A stretch of 64,000 bases of DNA, taken from contig JAYSSR010000009.1 of NCBI GenBank assembly GCA_043720395.1, positions 1 through 64,000 of the forward strand, read 5' to 3'. The notes beneath the pieces are model-generated. The model searched no databases. It saw only the letters and a program-made list of their open reading frames with translations, and was not told the origin of the DNA. Positions 34,840-43,246 of the stretch are shown here, piece by piece (position 1 is the first letter of the stretch; the number at the start of each line of letters is the position of its first letter). Origin of the DNA: JANOYY01 sp043720395 (GTDB taxonomy: Bacteria > Actinomycetota > Acidimicrobiia > Acidimicrobiales > JANYDT01). The position numbers were made by a program, and so were the translations under genes.

Positions 34840-36051
34840 ATGGCTGCCCAACCCGCCTCAACGGACACATTGCTCGCCGAAGCCGAGGACCTTCTCGGTG
34901 AGACCATCCGGCTTCGACGCGAACTCCACGAGATGCCCGAACTGGGCTTGGAGAATCCGCGAACTCAGGAGCGCCTCCTCGATGCACTCGACGGGCTCCG
35001 GCTGGACATCCGAACGGGTTCGGGTTGCTCAGGGATTACCGCTGTTCTCGACGGTGAACATCATGGTCCCACCATTCTCCTCAGGGCCGACATGGACGCA
35101 CTGCCGTTGCAGGAGGACAACGACATCCCATACAAGTCGCGCACGGATGGTCAGATGCACGCGTGCGGGCACGACCTCCACGTCTCCATGCTGGCTGGGG
35201 CTGCCCGCCTCCTCAACGATCGGCGCAAGGACCTCGCCGGGCGCGTACTGTTCATGTTCCAGCCAGGCGAGGAGGGCTGCGCCGGTGCGAAGACGATGCT
35301 CGACGAGGGCCTCCTGGACGTTGCGGGTCCCGTCACGAAGGCGTTCGCGATCCACGTAATGACCGTGGCACCCACCGGTGTCATCGCACTCAAGGGCGGG
35401 TCGCTCATGGCGTCGTCTGACACCTTCCGCATCGTGGTTCGCGGCCGCGGTGGGCACGCGTCGGCACCGCACGTCGCGCTCGATCCCATCCCGATCGCCT
35501 GTGAGATCGTCGTGGCCCTCCAGACCATGGTCACGCGTCGCATCGACGCCTTCGATCCGGCCGTAGTGACGGTCGGCTCGATTCACGCCGGCACAACGAG
35601 CAATGTGATTCCCCCGCATGCAGACATCCTTGGCACCTGCCGCGCCGTCTCTGAACGGACTCGGCAAAAGATCCACGATGGCATCCGCCGAGTCGCCGAG
35701 GGAATCGCTTCGGCGCATGACGCAACGGTCGAGGTCGAGGTCACGTTCGGCTATCCGGTTACCGTCAACAACGACGACGTTGCGAACCGGGTACTCGGCA
35801 TCTCCAGCGACCTGTTTGGCTCGCATCGGACGATCACGACGAAGCAGCCCGTCATGGGGGCCGAGGATTTCAGCTATGTGCTGAACAGCGTCCCCGGTGC
35901 GATGGCCTTCCTCGGCGCGACGCCCGCCGGCATCGACCCGTTCAGCGCTGCCCCGAACCATTCAAACCTCGTGCAGTTCGACGAGGCCTCCATGAGCACG
36001 GGCATGGCCCTGTATACCGCAGTAGCGCTGGATCACCTCGCCCACGCATAA
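34840..36051 (+). CDS. M20-family amidohydrolase (IAA-amino acid/hippurate hydrolase type)
   Basis: The 403-residue metal-dependent hydrolase shows DMDALPLQEDNDIPYKS, MHACGHDLHVSMLAG, FQPGEEGCAGAKTML and PVMGAEDFSYVL: the metal-binding Cys/His/Glu pattern of the ama/hipO group, which cleaves N-acyl amino acids. The real substrate is unknown. Upstream in-frame ATGs exist at 34816 and 34771; 34840 was picked because family members begin near LLAEAEDLLGETIRLRRELH. Confidence 0.88.
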   Translation: MAAQPASTDTLLAEAEDLLGETIRLRRELHEMPELGLENPRTQERLLDALDGLRLDIRTGSGCSGITAVLDGEHHGPTILLRADMDALPLQEDNDIPYKSRTDGQMHACGHDLHVSMLAGAARLLNDRRKDLAGRVLFMFQPGEEGCAGAKTMLDEGLLDVAGPVTKAFAIHVMTVAPTGVIALKGGSLMASSDTFRIVVRGRGGHASAPHVALDPIPIACEIVVALQTMVTRRIDAFDPAVVTVGSIHAGTTSNVIPPHADILGTCRAVSERTRQKIHDGIRRVAEGIASAHDATVEVEVTFGYPVTVNNDDVANRVLGISSDLFGSHRTITTKQPVMGAEDFSYVLNSVPGAMAFLGATPAGIDPFSAAPNHSNLVQFDEASMSTGMALYTAVALDHLAHA

Positions 36052-36064
36052 AGCACGCGGGGGA

Positions 36065-36934
36065 TCACTCGGCAGGCGGTTCGGCAGCCACGTTGTCGAT
36101 GAGGCGGGCGCTCCCGACGCGCAGAGCAACGAGGAGACGAACGGGCACGTCGATAACCTCCGGTTCTCGAAGCGTGAGCGGGTCAACGCATGCGACGTAA
36201 TCGACGGAAGACACGACCGGCTCCGACCCGAGCATCGCGCGCATTGCAGCGCAAACATTGTCGACGGAACGTTCGCCGCCAGCAATCCAGTCGGCCCCGG
36301 TATGCAACGCACGATGGATGACCCCGGCGCGTTCACGTTCATCGGCGGTTAAGTAACGGTTCCGGCTCGACCTGGCGAGGCCGTTCGGTTCCCGGACGGT
36401 CGTGCACCCGACGATCTCGACCGGGCAGGAAAGGTCGGCCGCGAGTCTCCGAACAACAGCGAGCTGCTGGAAATCCTTCTCGCCGAAGTACGCGTGACAC
36501 GGTCCGACGATGTTGAACAGCTTCGACACAACCGTTGCAACGCCGTCGAAGTGCCCCGGTCTGGCCGATCCATCGAGCACGTCGGTGATGTGGCGGACGG
36601 TGACGTTGGTCAGCACGTTACGGGGCCCGAAGGGATACATCTCCTCGACGGAGGGCGTGAAGAGCACGTTCGCACCGGCGGCCAGAGCGACCGCTCGGTC
36701 CCCGTCGAGGTCTCGTGGGTAGGCGGCGAGGTCTTCGGTCGGCCCGAACTGCAGCGGATTCACGAAGATCGTCGTGACAACCGTGCCGTGGCCAGCGCCA
36801 GCTGCGGAGCGGATCAACGACGCGTGGCCCTCGTGCAGCGCACCCATCGTGGGGATCAGCCCAACCGTTCCACCGGACCGACGATCGTTGTCCAGCCGGA
36901 TTCGTAAGGCTTCGATCGTGTCGTACTGCTTCAT
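36065..36934 (-). CDS. panC: Pantoate-beta-alanine ligase (pantothenate synthetase)
   Basis: The 289-residue enzyme joins pantoate and beta-alanine with ATP to make pantothenate. Signatures: PTMGALHEGHASLIR (HIGH-like), FVNPLQFGPTEDLAAYPRDL, FGEKDFQQLAVVRRL and SSRNRYLT (KMSKS-like region). ATG 36934 MKQYDTIEALRIRL. Converges on the M20 gene. panB and panD are not here. Confidence 0.95.
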   Translation of the reverse strand: MKQYDTIEALRIRLDNDRRSGGTVGLIPTMGALHEGHASLIRSAAGAGHGTVVTTIFVNPLQFGPTEDLAAYPRDLDGDRAVALAAGANVLFTPSVEEMYPFGPRNVLTNVTVRHITDVLDGSARPGHFDGVATVVSKLFNIVGPCHAYFGEKDFQQLAVVRRLAADLSCPVEIVGCTTVREPNGLARSSRNRYLTADERERAGVIHRALHTGADWIAGGERSVDNVCAAMRAMLGSEPVVSSVDYVACVDPLTLREPEVIDVPVRLLVALRVGSARLIDNVAAEPPAE

Positions 36935-36983
36935 GCATTTCCGTCCGAAGTTTGAACGAAGTCGAGGCGCTGCAGATTGCTTT

Positions 36984-37481
36984 TCAGACGCCGGTGGCCG
37001 CGACGTTGATGATCTCGCGGCCCGTTGGTCCGAGTTGGCGCCCCATGATGTGCTCGATCACCGTGATGGCCTGTGGACCGCCCTGGAGCATGCCGTCGTA
37101 GAGCAGGTAACCACCGAGCGCGCCCTGCAGACGATCGCTGATCTCGTCTTGATGCACGAGTACCTTCTCGCCACGTGTGAGGAGGCCACGAATCTGTGGG
37201 TAGAGCGCGCCGAGGACGGCCCGCGTGTCGTCGTGAATTCCGAACGGCACATGGTCGTAGGCCACATGCAGCTCGTCGTAAGCGTGCAGGTTGTGTGGTG
37301 ACGGCATGAGCGACACCACCCTGCCGAACCCGTGTTCACGAATCCAGATGATTTCTTCATGACGTCGAACTCGGCGGTGATTCGCTGTATGACCGCCGGG
37401 CCGCTCGCAGATAGCGATGCGGTCCTTCACAATCCAGCAAAAGTTCCGCGGCTCGATCCCTTTGGACCACTTGCCTCTCAA
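36984..37481 (-). CDS. Dual-specificity phosphatase-like protein lacking the catalytic Cys
   Basis: The 165-residue protein has the fold pattern of a small DSP: GRVVSLMPSPHNLHAYDE, then YDHVPFGIHDDTRA and VLVHQDEISDRLQGALGGYL. In active enzymes the last motif is HCxxxxxR; here Cys is Gln111 while Arg117 is retained at the correct distance. It should bind phosphate but not hydrolyse it, so it is probably a pseudophosphatase acting as a phosphopeptide or phosphate binder. TTG 37481 has GAGAGGG 5 nt upstream. It begins 110 nt downstream of ftsH. Confidence 0.7.
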   Translation of the reverse strand: MRGKWSKGIEPRNFCWIVKDRIAICERPGGHTANHRRVRRHEEIIWIREHGFGRVVSLMPSPHNLHAYDELHVAYDHVPFGIHDDTRAVLGALYPQIRGLLTRGEKVLVHQDEISDRLQGALGGYLLYDGMLQGGPQAITVIEHIMGRQLGPTGREIINVAATGV

Positions 37482-37591
37482 CGTGTCCCTCTCAAGGTGT
37501 CTCGGCCCCAACTTGCACGGCCCAACTGCAACACTGGCCGGAGCCCGCGCCTCGTCTTGTTCTGGACCGACTCTACCGGAGCCGGGAGCGG

Positions 37592-39655
37592 TCAGGGCTG
37601 CAGACGCGGCTGCGGTTTGGGTCCGCGCGCCGGTTCTGGACCGTTGTCTCCCCCGGTGAGTCCGTCGCGGGCACCACGAACGGCGCTCCCCACTCGGTTC
37701 CGGACCCGGCCGAGAGCCGATCGACGGGCTGCAACCAGCTCCGGAGTTTCCAGCGGTTCAGGTGTCGGATCGATCGGGAGCAGCTCCGGTTTGAAGGCCT
37801 CTTCCGGCGTCTTTGTCCACTTTGGGAGATCCTTGAACAGCTCGTCGATGTCGTTCTTGTCGAGCGTTTCACGCTTCAGCAAGGCGTTCGCGAAGGCGTC
37901 GAGCACCGCACGATGCGTGGTGAGGATGTCGGCGGCGGTGGCGTGTGCCGTGTCGACGAACTTTCGAACTTCGTTGTCGATTTTGGTCGCCGTATCGCCC
38001 GAATAGTTCGTTTTCGAGCCAAAGTCGCGGCCGAGGAAGACCTCGCCCTCTTTTTGGCCGAGCGTGACAAGCCCGAGTTCATCGCTCATGCCGTATTCCA
38101 TGACCATTGAGCGGGCGATCATCGTGGCGCGTTCGATGTCGTTCGAAGCTCCCGTGGTGATCTCGCCAGCTCCGAACACAAGCTCCTCGGCGGTACGTCC
38201 ACCGAGCAACATGGCCAGGACGTCGCGAAGCCCAGAGCGCGTACGCGAGTATCGGTCCTCGGTGGGCAGCGCAATGGTGACACCGAGCGCCCGGCCGCGG
38301 GGAATAATCGTGACCTTGTGCACGGGGTCGCAACCCGGCAGGACGTGACCGACGAGCGCGTGTCCAGCCTCATGGAACGCCGTGTTGCGCAGCTCATGTT
38401 CGGGCATGACCCGCGACTTCTTCTCCGGGCCCATCAGGACACGATCCGACGCTGATTCCAACTCGTCGTGGCCGATGATCGTCTTGTTTCGACGGGCGGT
38501 GATCAGTGCCGCCTCATTGAGGAGGTTCGCAATGTCCGCACCGCTCATGCCCGGCGTGCCCCTGGCAAGGACGTCGAGATCCACGTCGGGCCCGAGCGGC
38601 TTGCCTTTGGAATGCACGCGGAAAATGGCCTTCCGACCTTCGAGGTCCGGCAGGTCAACGTTGATCTGCCGGTCGAATCGGCCAGGACGCAGAAGCGCCG
38701 GGTCCAAGATGTCGGGACGGTTCGTCGCGGCAATCATGATGACGCCAGTCTTCGAGTCGAACCCGTCCATTTCCACGAGCATCTGGTTCAGCGTCTGCTC
38801 CCGCTCATCGTGTCCTCCACCGAGGCCAGCACCACGATGGCGACCGACCGCGTCGATCTCGTCAACGAAGATGATCGACGGGGCATTGGTCTTGGCCTGC
38901 TCGAAGAGATCGCGTACTCGGCTCGCGCCGACCCCGACGAACATTTCAACGAAGTCGGAACCCGAAATGAAGAAGAACGGTACGCCCGCTTCCCCAGCGA
39001 CCGCTTTGGCCAGGAGCGTCTTACCGGTGCCTGGGGGGCCATAGAGCAGAACACCCTTTGGAATCTTTGCGCCAATAGCTTGGAATTTGGCCGGGCTTTC
39101 GAGGAATTCCTTGATCTCACGGAGTTCGTCGATCGCTTCATCGACGCCAGCAACGTCGGCAAAGGTGACCTTCGGGGCGTCTTTCGACTGCATCTTGGCT
39201 CGCGACTTCCCGAACTGCATGATTCGGTTCCCGCCGCCCTGCATCGAGTTCATGAGCCAGAGGAACAGCCCGAAGAGCAAAACGATCGGCAAGAAGTTGA
39301 ACAGCAGGGACAGCCATACCGAGCTGCTCGGCGTGCCACCCTCGACCTTGACCCCAGCGGCCTCGGCCTTCGTTGCAAGCGACTCTTCGAGGGCCTTTAC
39401 GTACTTGGCCGAGTACTTCTTCGCCCCTGCGTACTTGCTTCCCTTCGGCATCGCCCTGGTGAGATCGCCCTTGACCGTCTGCTCTTCGCTGACGAACTTG
39501 GCGGTCTTGATCTCGCGTTTGTCGAGCGCCGACTGGAACTCGCTTTGGGTGAGCGTGGCTCGTGGCGTTTTGCTCGACAGCAACTGCGAGGCAGTCACGA
39601 GCGCGATCATGCCGAGAACGACGTAGAAAAATGCACTCCGGTGGATCTTCTTCAC
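37592..39655 (-). CDS. ftsH: ATP-dependent zinc metalloprotease FtsH
   Basis: The 687-residue membrane protease degrades misfolded membrane and short-lived proteins. It has an N-terminal membrane helix, a periplasmic domain, a second helix (VWLSLLFNFLPIVLLFGLFL), Walker A GPPGTGKTLLA, the SRH and the zinc motif HEAGH with a downstream Asp. The C-terminal extension (about 100 residues) is Pro/Gly-rich. GTG 39655 was picked: GGAGAC lies 3-8 nt upstream and the protein begins VKKIHRSAFFYVVLG; ATG 39691 is an alternative. It is divergent from lon. Confidence 0.95.
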   Translation of the reverse strand: MKKIHRSAFFYVVLGMIALVTASQLLSSKTPRATLTQSEFQSALDKREIKTAKFVSEEQTVKGDLTRAMPKGSKYAGAKKYSAKYVKALEESLATKAEAAGVKVEGGTPSSSVWLSLLFNFLPIVLLFGLFLWLMNSMQGGGNRIMQFGKSRAKMQSKDAPKVTFADVAGVDEAIDELREIKEFLESPAKFQAIGAKIPKGVLLYGPPGTGKTLLAKAVAGEAGVPFFFISGSDFVEMFVGVGASRVRDLFEQAKTNAPSIIFVDEIDAVGRHRGAGLGGGHDEREQTLNQMLVEMDGFDSKTGVIMIAATNRPDILDPALLRPGRFDRQINVDLPDLEGRKAIFRVHSKGKPLGPDVDLDVLARGTPGMSGADIANLLNEAALITARRNKTIIGHDELESASDRVLMGPEKKSRVMPEHELRNTAFHEAGHALVGHVLPGCDPVHKVTIIPRGRALGVTIALPTEDRYSRTRSGLRDVLAMLLGGRTAEELVFGAGEITTGASNDIERATMIARSMVMEYGMSDELGLVTLGQKEGEVFLGRDFGSKTNYSGDTATKIDNEVRKFVDTAHATAADILTTHRAVLDAFANALLKRETLDKNDIDELFKDLPKWTKTPEEAFKPELLPIDPTPEPLETPELVAARRSALGRVRNRVGSAVRGARDGLTGGDNGPEPARGPKPQPRLQP

Positions 39656-39960
39656 AATGTCTCCAAGACTACGACGCCCGTACCGCTTCATTCTCACCCA
39701 TACAGGTGAGGATCTGAGGAGAACGGCCGAATTTTCATGACGGGGTCGCCGAACGCTACAAACAGCGCTGATTGACCCCGAGGTATTCCCTGGAAGGTCT
39801 TCGGCAGGCAAGAGGGCACACCTGAGCGCTCGTCAGATGAGGGCACTTGCTATGAGACGACTCATGTTTTCTACATTCAGATTGCCAAGTTGGAATAGCC
39901 GTCGAGCTCGGAGGTTGGAGAAACAGACCGTGGACATCCGTCGACGGTCCGGTCACCCGA
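39656..39960. other. 305-bp ftsH-lon divergent intergenic region
   Basis: No intact gene is seen. The lon reading frame remains open for 35 codons upstream of GTG 39961, back to a TGA at 39853, but holds no usual start codon. Regulatory sites for the two divergent proteases are expected here; no HAIR- or CIRCE-like box was found by eye. Confidence 0.5.
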
Positions 39961-41730
39961 GTGACCGACTCACGACGGGTGGCGCACGAGCAGACGTTGC
40001 TCCTCGTTCCACGCATCGACGGCCGATACGCGCGCTTCGGCGTCGTCGCAACGGTCGAGACGGCTGGTGAGTTGCCCACTGGACAGAATGCGCTCGTTTT
40101 GCGCGCCCACCGTCGCGTCTTGCTTGGTTCCGGTGTCGCTGCACCTGCTGACACAGTGCCAGGCGTTTTGTGGATCTCCACGAGCGAAGTCGACGAGGGT
40201 CCCATTACCGCTGCCACCCGTGCACTCGCGCAGGAATATCGCGTCACCGTCGAGGCGTACGTTGAGCGCCAGCAGGGTGGACGTGTCACGTTGCAGCTTT
40301 CCGAGATCGACGATCCGAGCGCAATGGCCGACACGATCGCCTATTGGCCCGAGCTGACCCTTGATCGTCGGGTCGAGGCGCTGGAGACGATCGATGTCGA
40401 AACACGACTGCGACTCGCCCTCGGATGGGTCCTCGATGCCGACACGACAGGGCTCGACGACGCCAAGGAACGGATTGTTGAATGGCTCGCCGTCCGAAAG
40501 CTCCGCTCCGAGCGTTTGCTGGATGAGCGTGGGTCGACAGAACTCGCCGATTCATCCGAGGCTGCTATTGAATCGGGCCAACCATCGACGGAAGTTCCCG
40601 AAGGCGCGGCCAAGAAGTTGCTCATGGCTCGCGGCGAAATATTCGGGACCGGGCCGTCATCAAACACGCCCCGCCGGGGCGACGGCACCACGATCATCCT
40701 TGTAGGCCCTCCCGGGGTTGGCAAAACGTCGCTCGGCGAATCCGTCGCACGGGCCATGGGCCGACGTTTCGTGCGAGTTTCCCTTGGAGGCATCCGCGAT
40801 GAGGCCGAGATCCGCGGCCATCGGCGCACCTACGTGGGGGCAAAGGCCGGCCGCATCGTCGAGGCAATGAATGAAGCCGGGACTTTGGACCCGGTGATCC
40901 TGCTCGACGAGATCGACAAGCTGGCGACCGGTTGGTCGGGTGACCCTGCTTCCTCACTTCTTGAGGTGCTCGACCCGGCGCAAAACCACACGTTCCGCGA
41001 TCACTACTTGGAACTCGACCTCGACCTGTCGGACGTCATCTTCCTTGCGACAGCGAACTCCGTCGACACGATCCCACCGCCCCTGCTCGATCGCATGGAG
41101 ACGATCTCCGTCGATGGCTATACCGACCTTGAGAAGATGGCGATCGCCCGCAACCACCTCCTTCCGCGCCAATTAGAGCTTCACGGCCTCCGGCAAGGTG
41201 AGGTCGACGTTGAGTTTTCCGATACGACGTTGCGCTCGGTCATTGAGGGCTACACCCGCGAGGCGGGCGTCCGCTCATTCGAGCGTCAAATCGCGAAGGT
41301 TCTTCGCAAGGCTGCGTTTCGTATCGCTAGTGAACCTGGAAGTGTTCCCAATGCAGCAGAACTTGGGATCGCACACGATGCCTTCGAAGGTCGGCGATTC
41401 CACGTTCACTTTCCGGCCGGTGCAGTACCAAAAGACGGTCCATCAGCACGAATCACCATGACGACCGTCATCGTAAGTTTGCTTACGGGTCGGTCGGTCG
41501 ATCCGACTCTGGCCATGACCGGCGAAGTCACATTGCAGGGCAAGGTCCTGCCTATCGGGGGCGTCAAACAGAAGTTGCTCGCTGCGCACCGGGCAGGACT
41601 CAAGACCGTGATTATCCCCAGACGCAACGACGTCGACCTCGATGAGGTTCCTGAAGAGATCCGTCGCGAGCTCACGATCCACGCGATCGCTGACGTACGC
41701 GATGTGGTCCGCCTCGCGCTCGTGGCATAA
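39961..41730 (+). CDS. lon: Shortened Lon-like AAA+ protease with internal protease-domain deletion
   Basis: The 589-residue protein contains a partial Lon N-domain (VPRIDGRYARFGVVATVE), the helical linker, Walker A GPPGVGKTSLGESVAR, GGIRDEAEIRGHRRTYVGA, ILLDEIDKL and the C-terminal dyad regions KDGPSARITMTTVIV (Ser) and GGVKQKLLAAHRAG (Lys). Family Lon is about 780 residues. The first strands of the N-domain are missing, and about 90 residues of the P domain (VTGLAWTEVGG to TGSLGEVMQES in E. coli) are absent between SEPGSVPN and AAELGI. The residue after Ser-Ala is Arg instead of Gly. Protease activity is doubtful; AAA+ motor looks intact. Confidence 0.85.
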   Translation: MTDSRRVAHEQTLLLVPRIDGRYARFGVVATVETAGELPTGQNALVLRAHRRVLLGSGVAAPADTVPGVLWISTSEVDEGPITAATRALAQEYRVTVEAYVERQQGGRVTLQLSEIDDPSAMADTIAYWPELTLDRRVEALETIDVETRLRLALGWVLDADTTGLDDAKERIVEWLAVRKLRSERLLDERGSTELADSSEAAIESGQPSTEVPEGAAKKLLMARGEIFGTGPSSNTPRRGDGTTIILVGPPGVGKTSLGESVARAMGRRFVRVSLGGIRDEAEIRGHRRTYVGAKAGRIVEAMNEAGTLDPVILLDEIDKLATGWSGDPASSLLEVLDPAQNHTFRDHYLELDLDLSDVIFLATANSVDTIPPPLLDRMETISVDGYTDLEKMAIARNHLLPRQLELHGLRQGEVDVEFSDTTLRSVIEGYTREAGVRSFERQIAKVLRKAAFRIASEPGSVPNAAELGIAHDAFEGRRFHVHFPAGAVPKDGPSARITMTTVIVSLLTGRSVDPTLAMTGEVTLQGKVLPIGGVKQKLLAAHRAGLKTVIIPRRNDVDLDEVPEEIRRELTIHAIADVRDVVRLALVA

Positions 41731-41770
41731 GAGGCTCAGCGGAGGCAAGTCCGGGTGCGAACATAGGGCA

Positions 41771-42631
41771 GTGATCGATCTCCACGTCCATTCCCTTTTG
41801 TCCGACGGCTCCGACGAGCCCGAGCGACTGCCGGAGTTGGCTGCTGCGGTCGGCTGCACCACGATCGCCCTTACGGATCACGACCGAGTGGACGGCGTCC
41901 TACGTGCGCGTGCCCGAGGTCGCGAACTCGGTGTTGATGTCATTGGGGGTACCGAACTCTCCTGTGCAGCGTCCTACGACGTTGCCGGTGTGCGGCCGGT
42001 GCTCCACATACTCGTGTACTTCCTCGAACCCGGTGAGGGTCCGCTGCAAGACGAGCTGGTGCGCCAGGCGCAAGCACGGGTTGATCGCAACCAACGCCTT
42101 CTCGACCGCCTTCGTTCGCTCGGGATCGAAATCACCTTTGACGAGCTCGTCGCTGCCGCCGGGAAATCAGACGGAATCGGCCGACCGCATGTCGCTCGGG
42201 TTTTGCTCGAAAAGAGGATTGTTTCGTCGAGCCAGGAAGCGTTCGATGTTTGGCTGGGAAAAGGCAAGCCGGGGTACGTCGAGCGCGACGAACTCGATGC
42301 AAGAAAGGCAATCGATCTTGCGGTTCGGTCGGGCGGGGTGCCAGTTCTCGCCCATCCGCTGAGCCTCGGGCTCGCCGGAGCATCATTCGACGCTGCCATT
42401 CGGGAACTCTCGGACTTCGGACTCTGCGGAATGGAGTGCGTGTACGGCCGGTATCGGCCGACCGAACGAGCCTCCTTGGGCCTTATTGCGCAACGTCATG
42501 ACCTCGTGGCCACCGGTGGATCGGACTATCACGGAACGTACAAGCCGGACCTTCGAGTTGGCGTCGGAACCGGCGACCTTCACGTTTCCAATTCAGTGAT
42601 CGAAGAACTCTCCAAACGACGGGAGCTTTGA
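41771..42631 (+). CDS. PHP-domain phosphoesterase (TrpH/YciV/RNase AM-like)
   Basis: The 286-residue protein has IDLHVHSLLSDGSDEPE, TDHDRVDGV, IGGTELSC, VLAHPLSLG and TGGSDYHGT: the His/Asp cluster binding three metals in PHP enzymes. Bacterial relatives are 3',5'-nucleotide bisphosphatases or 5'-3' exonucleases acting on rRNA ends. GTG 41771 begins VIDLHVHS, 40 nt after lon. Probably co-transcribed with lon. Confidence 0.9.
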   Translation: MIDLHVHSLLSDGSDEPERLPELAAAVGCTTIALTDHDRVDGVLRARARGRELGVDVIGGTELSCAASYDVAGVRPVLHILVYFLEPGEGPLQDELVRQAQARVDRNQRLLDRLRSLGIEITFDELVAAAGKSDGIGRPHVARVLLEKRIVSSSQEAFDVWLGKGKPGYVERDELDARKAIDLAVRSGGVPVLAHPLSLGLAGASFDAAIRELSDFGLCGMECVYGRYRPTERASLGLIAQRHDLVATGGSDYHGTYKPDLRVGVGTGDLHVSNSVIEELSKRREL

Positions 42632-42715
42632 AGGTGCGCAACATCATTGGTGTTCGTTTCAAGCCCGACGAGGACCATGACTTTGTCCGGCGCGAAAAGG
42701 TGGCAAACTCTGCGA

Positions 42716-43159
42716 ATGCCCCCGAAGACAACACCAAAAAAGGAAACCCGCAAGGAAGCCGTGAAGGCGACCAAAAGCATGTCTGCCTCCCACAAGGCAG
42801 CACTTGCCGAGGGACGCGAGCAAGGCCGAGCGGTTCGTTCGTATCTCGAAGCGCTCGAGGCCCACAAGCCAAAGCGCGGCCGGAAGCGCACTCCTGACTC
42901 GATCAAGAAGCGTCTGGAGAGGGTTGGTGTGGAACTCGCCGCTTCAAGCCCGCTTGATCGTCTGCATCTCCTGCAGGAACAGGACAATCTTGAGCAGGAA
43001 CTAGCGCTGACTTCAGTCAAGGTTGACCTCGCCGAACTGGAAGCTGGCTTCATCGCCGCAGCCGCGGCGTACAGCGAGCGCAAAGGAATCACGTACGACA
43101 CCTGGCGCAAAATGGGCGTCCAGCCAACGGTTCTTCGCGCTGCCGAAGTCGGTCGCTGA
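42716..43159 (+). CDS. Conserved actinobacterial protein of unknown function with AT-hook-like basic patch
   Basis: The 147-residue protein begins MPPKTTPKKETRKEAVK and has a basic segment HKPKRGRKRTPDSIKKRL resembling an AT-hook (RGR core), followed by a coiled region and a C-terminal AYSERKGITYDTWRKMGVQ block that is widely kept in actinobacteria. A DNA-binding, nucleoid-associated role is a reasonable guess, but nothing more is established. It lies 84 nt after the PHP gene and is followed by a strong terminator. Confidence 0.72.
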   Translation: MPPKTTPKKETRKEAVKATKSMSASHKAALAEGREQGRAVRSYLEALEAHKPKRGRKRTPDSIKKRLERVGVELAASSPLDRLHLLQEQDNLEQELALTSVKVDLAELEAGFIAAAAAYSERKGITYDTWRKMGVQPTVLRAAEVGR

Positions 43160-43182
43160 CCCTTCCGGACCGGATCCGAAAA

Positions 43183-43221
43183 GCGAAGATCGGCGCACCG
43201 CTGCGGTGCGTCGATCTTCGC
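43183..43221. terminator. Bidirectional hairpin terminator between the unknown gene and purB
   Basis: GCGAAGATCGGCGCACCG (43183-43200) pairs with CGGTGCGTCGATCTTCGC (43204-43221), 17 Watson-Crick pairs and one G-U, loop CTG. It lies 23 nt after the plus-strand stop and 25 nt before the purB stop on the minus strand, so it can end both transcripts. AAAA before and no long T-run after. Confidence 0.85.
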
Positions 43222-43246
43222 GTCCGAAGCAAATCGAATCTGATCT

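Noticed and set aside
39853..39960. N-terminal extension of lon reaching upstream of GTG 39961
   Set aside because: The frame is open for 35 codons but has no usual start codon, and similarity to the Lon N-domain is too weak.
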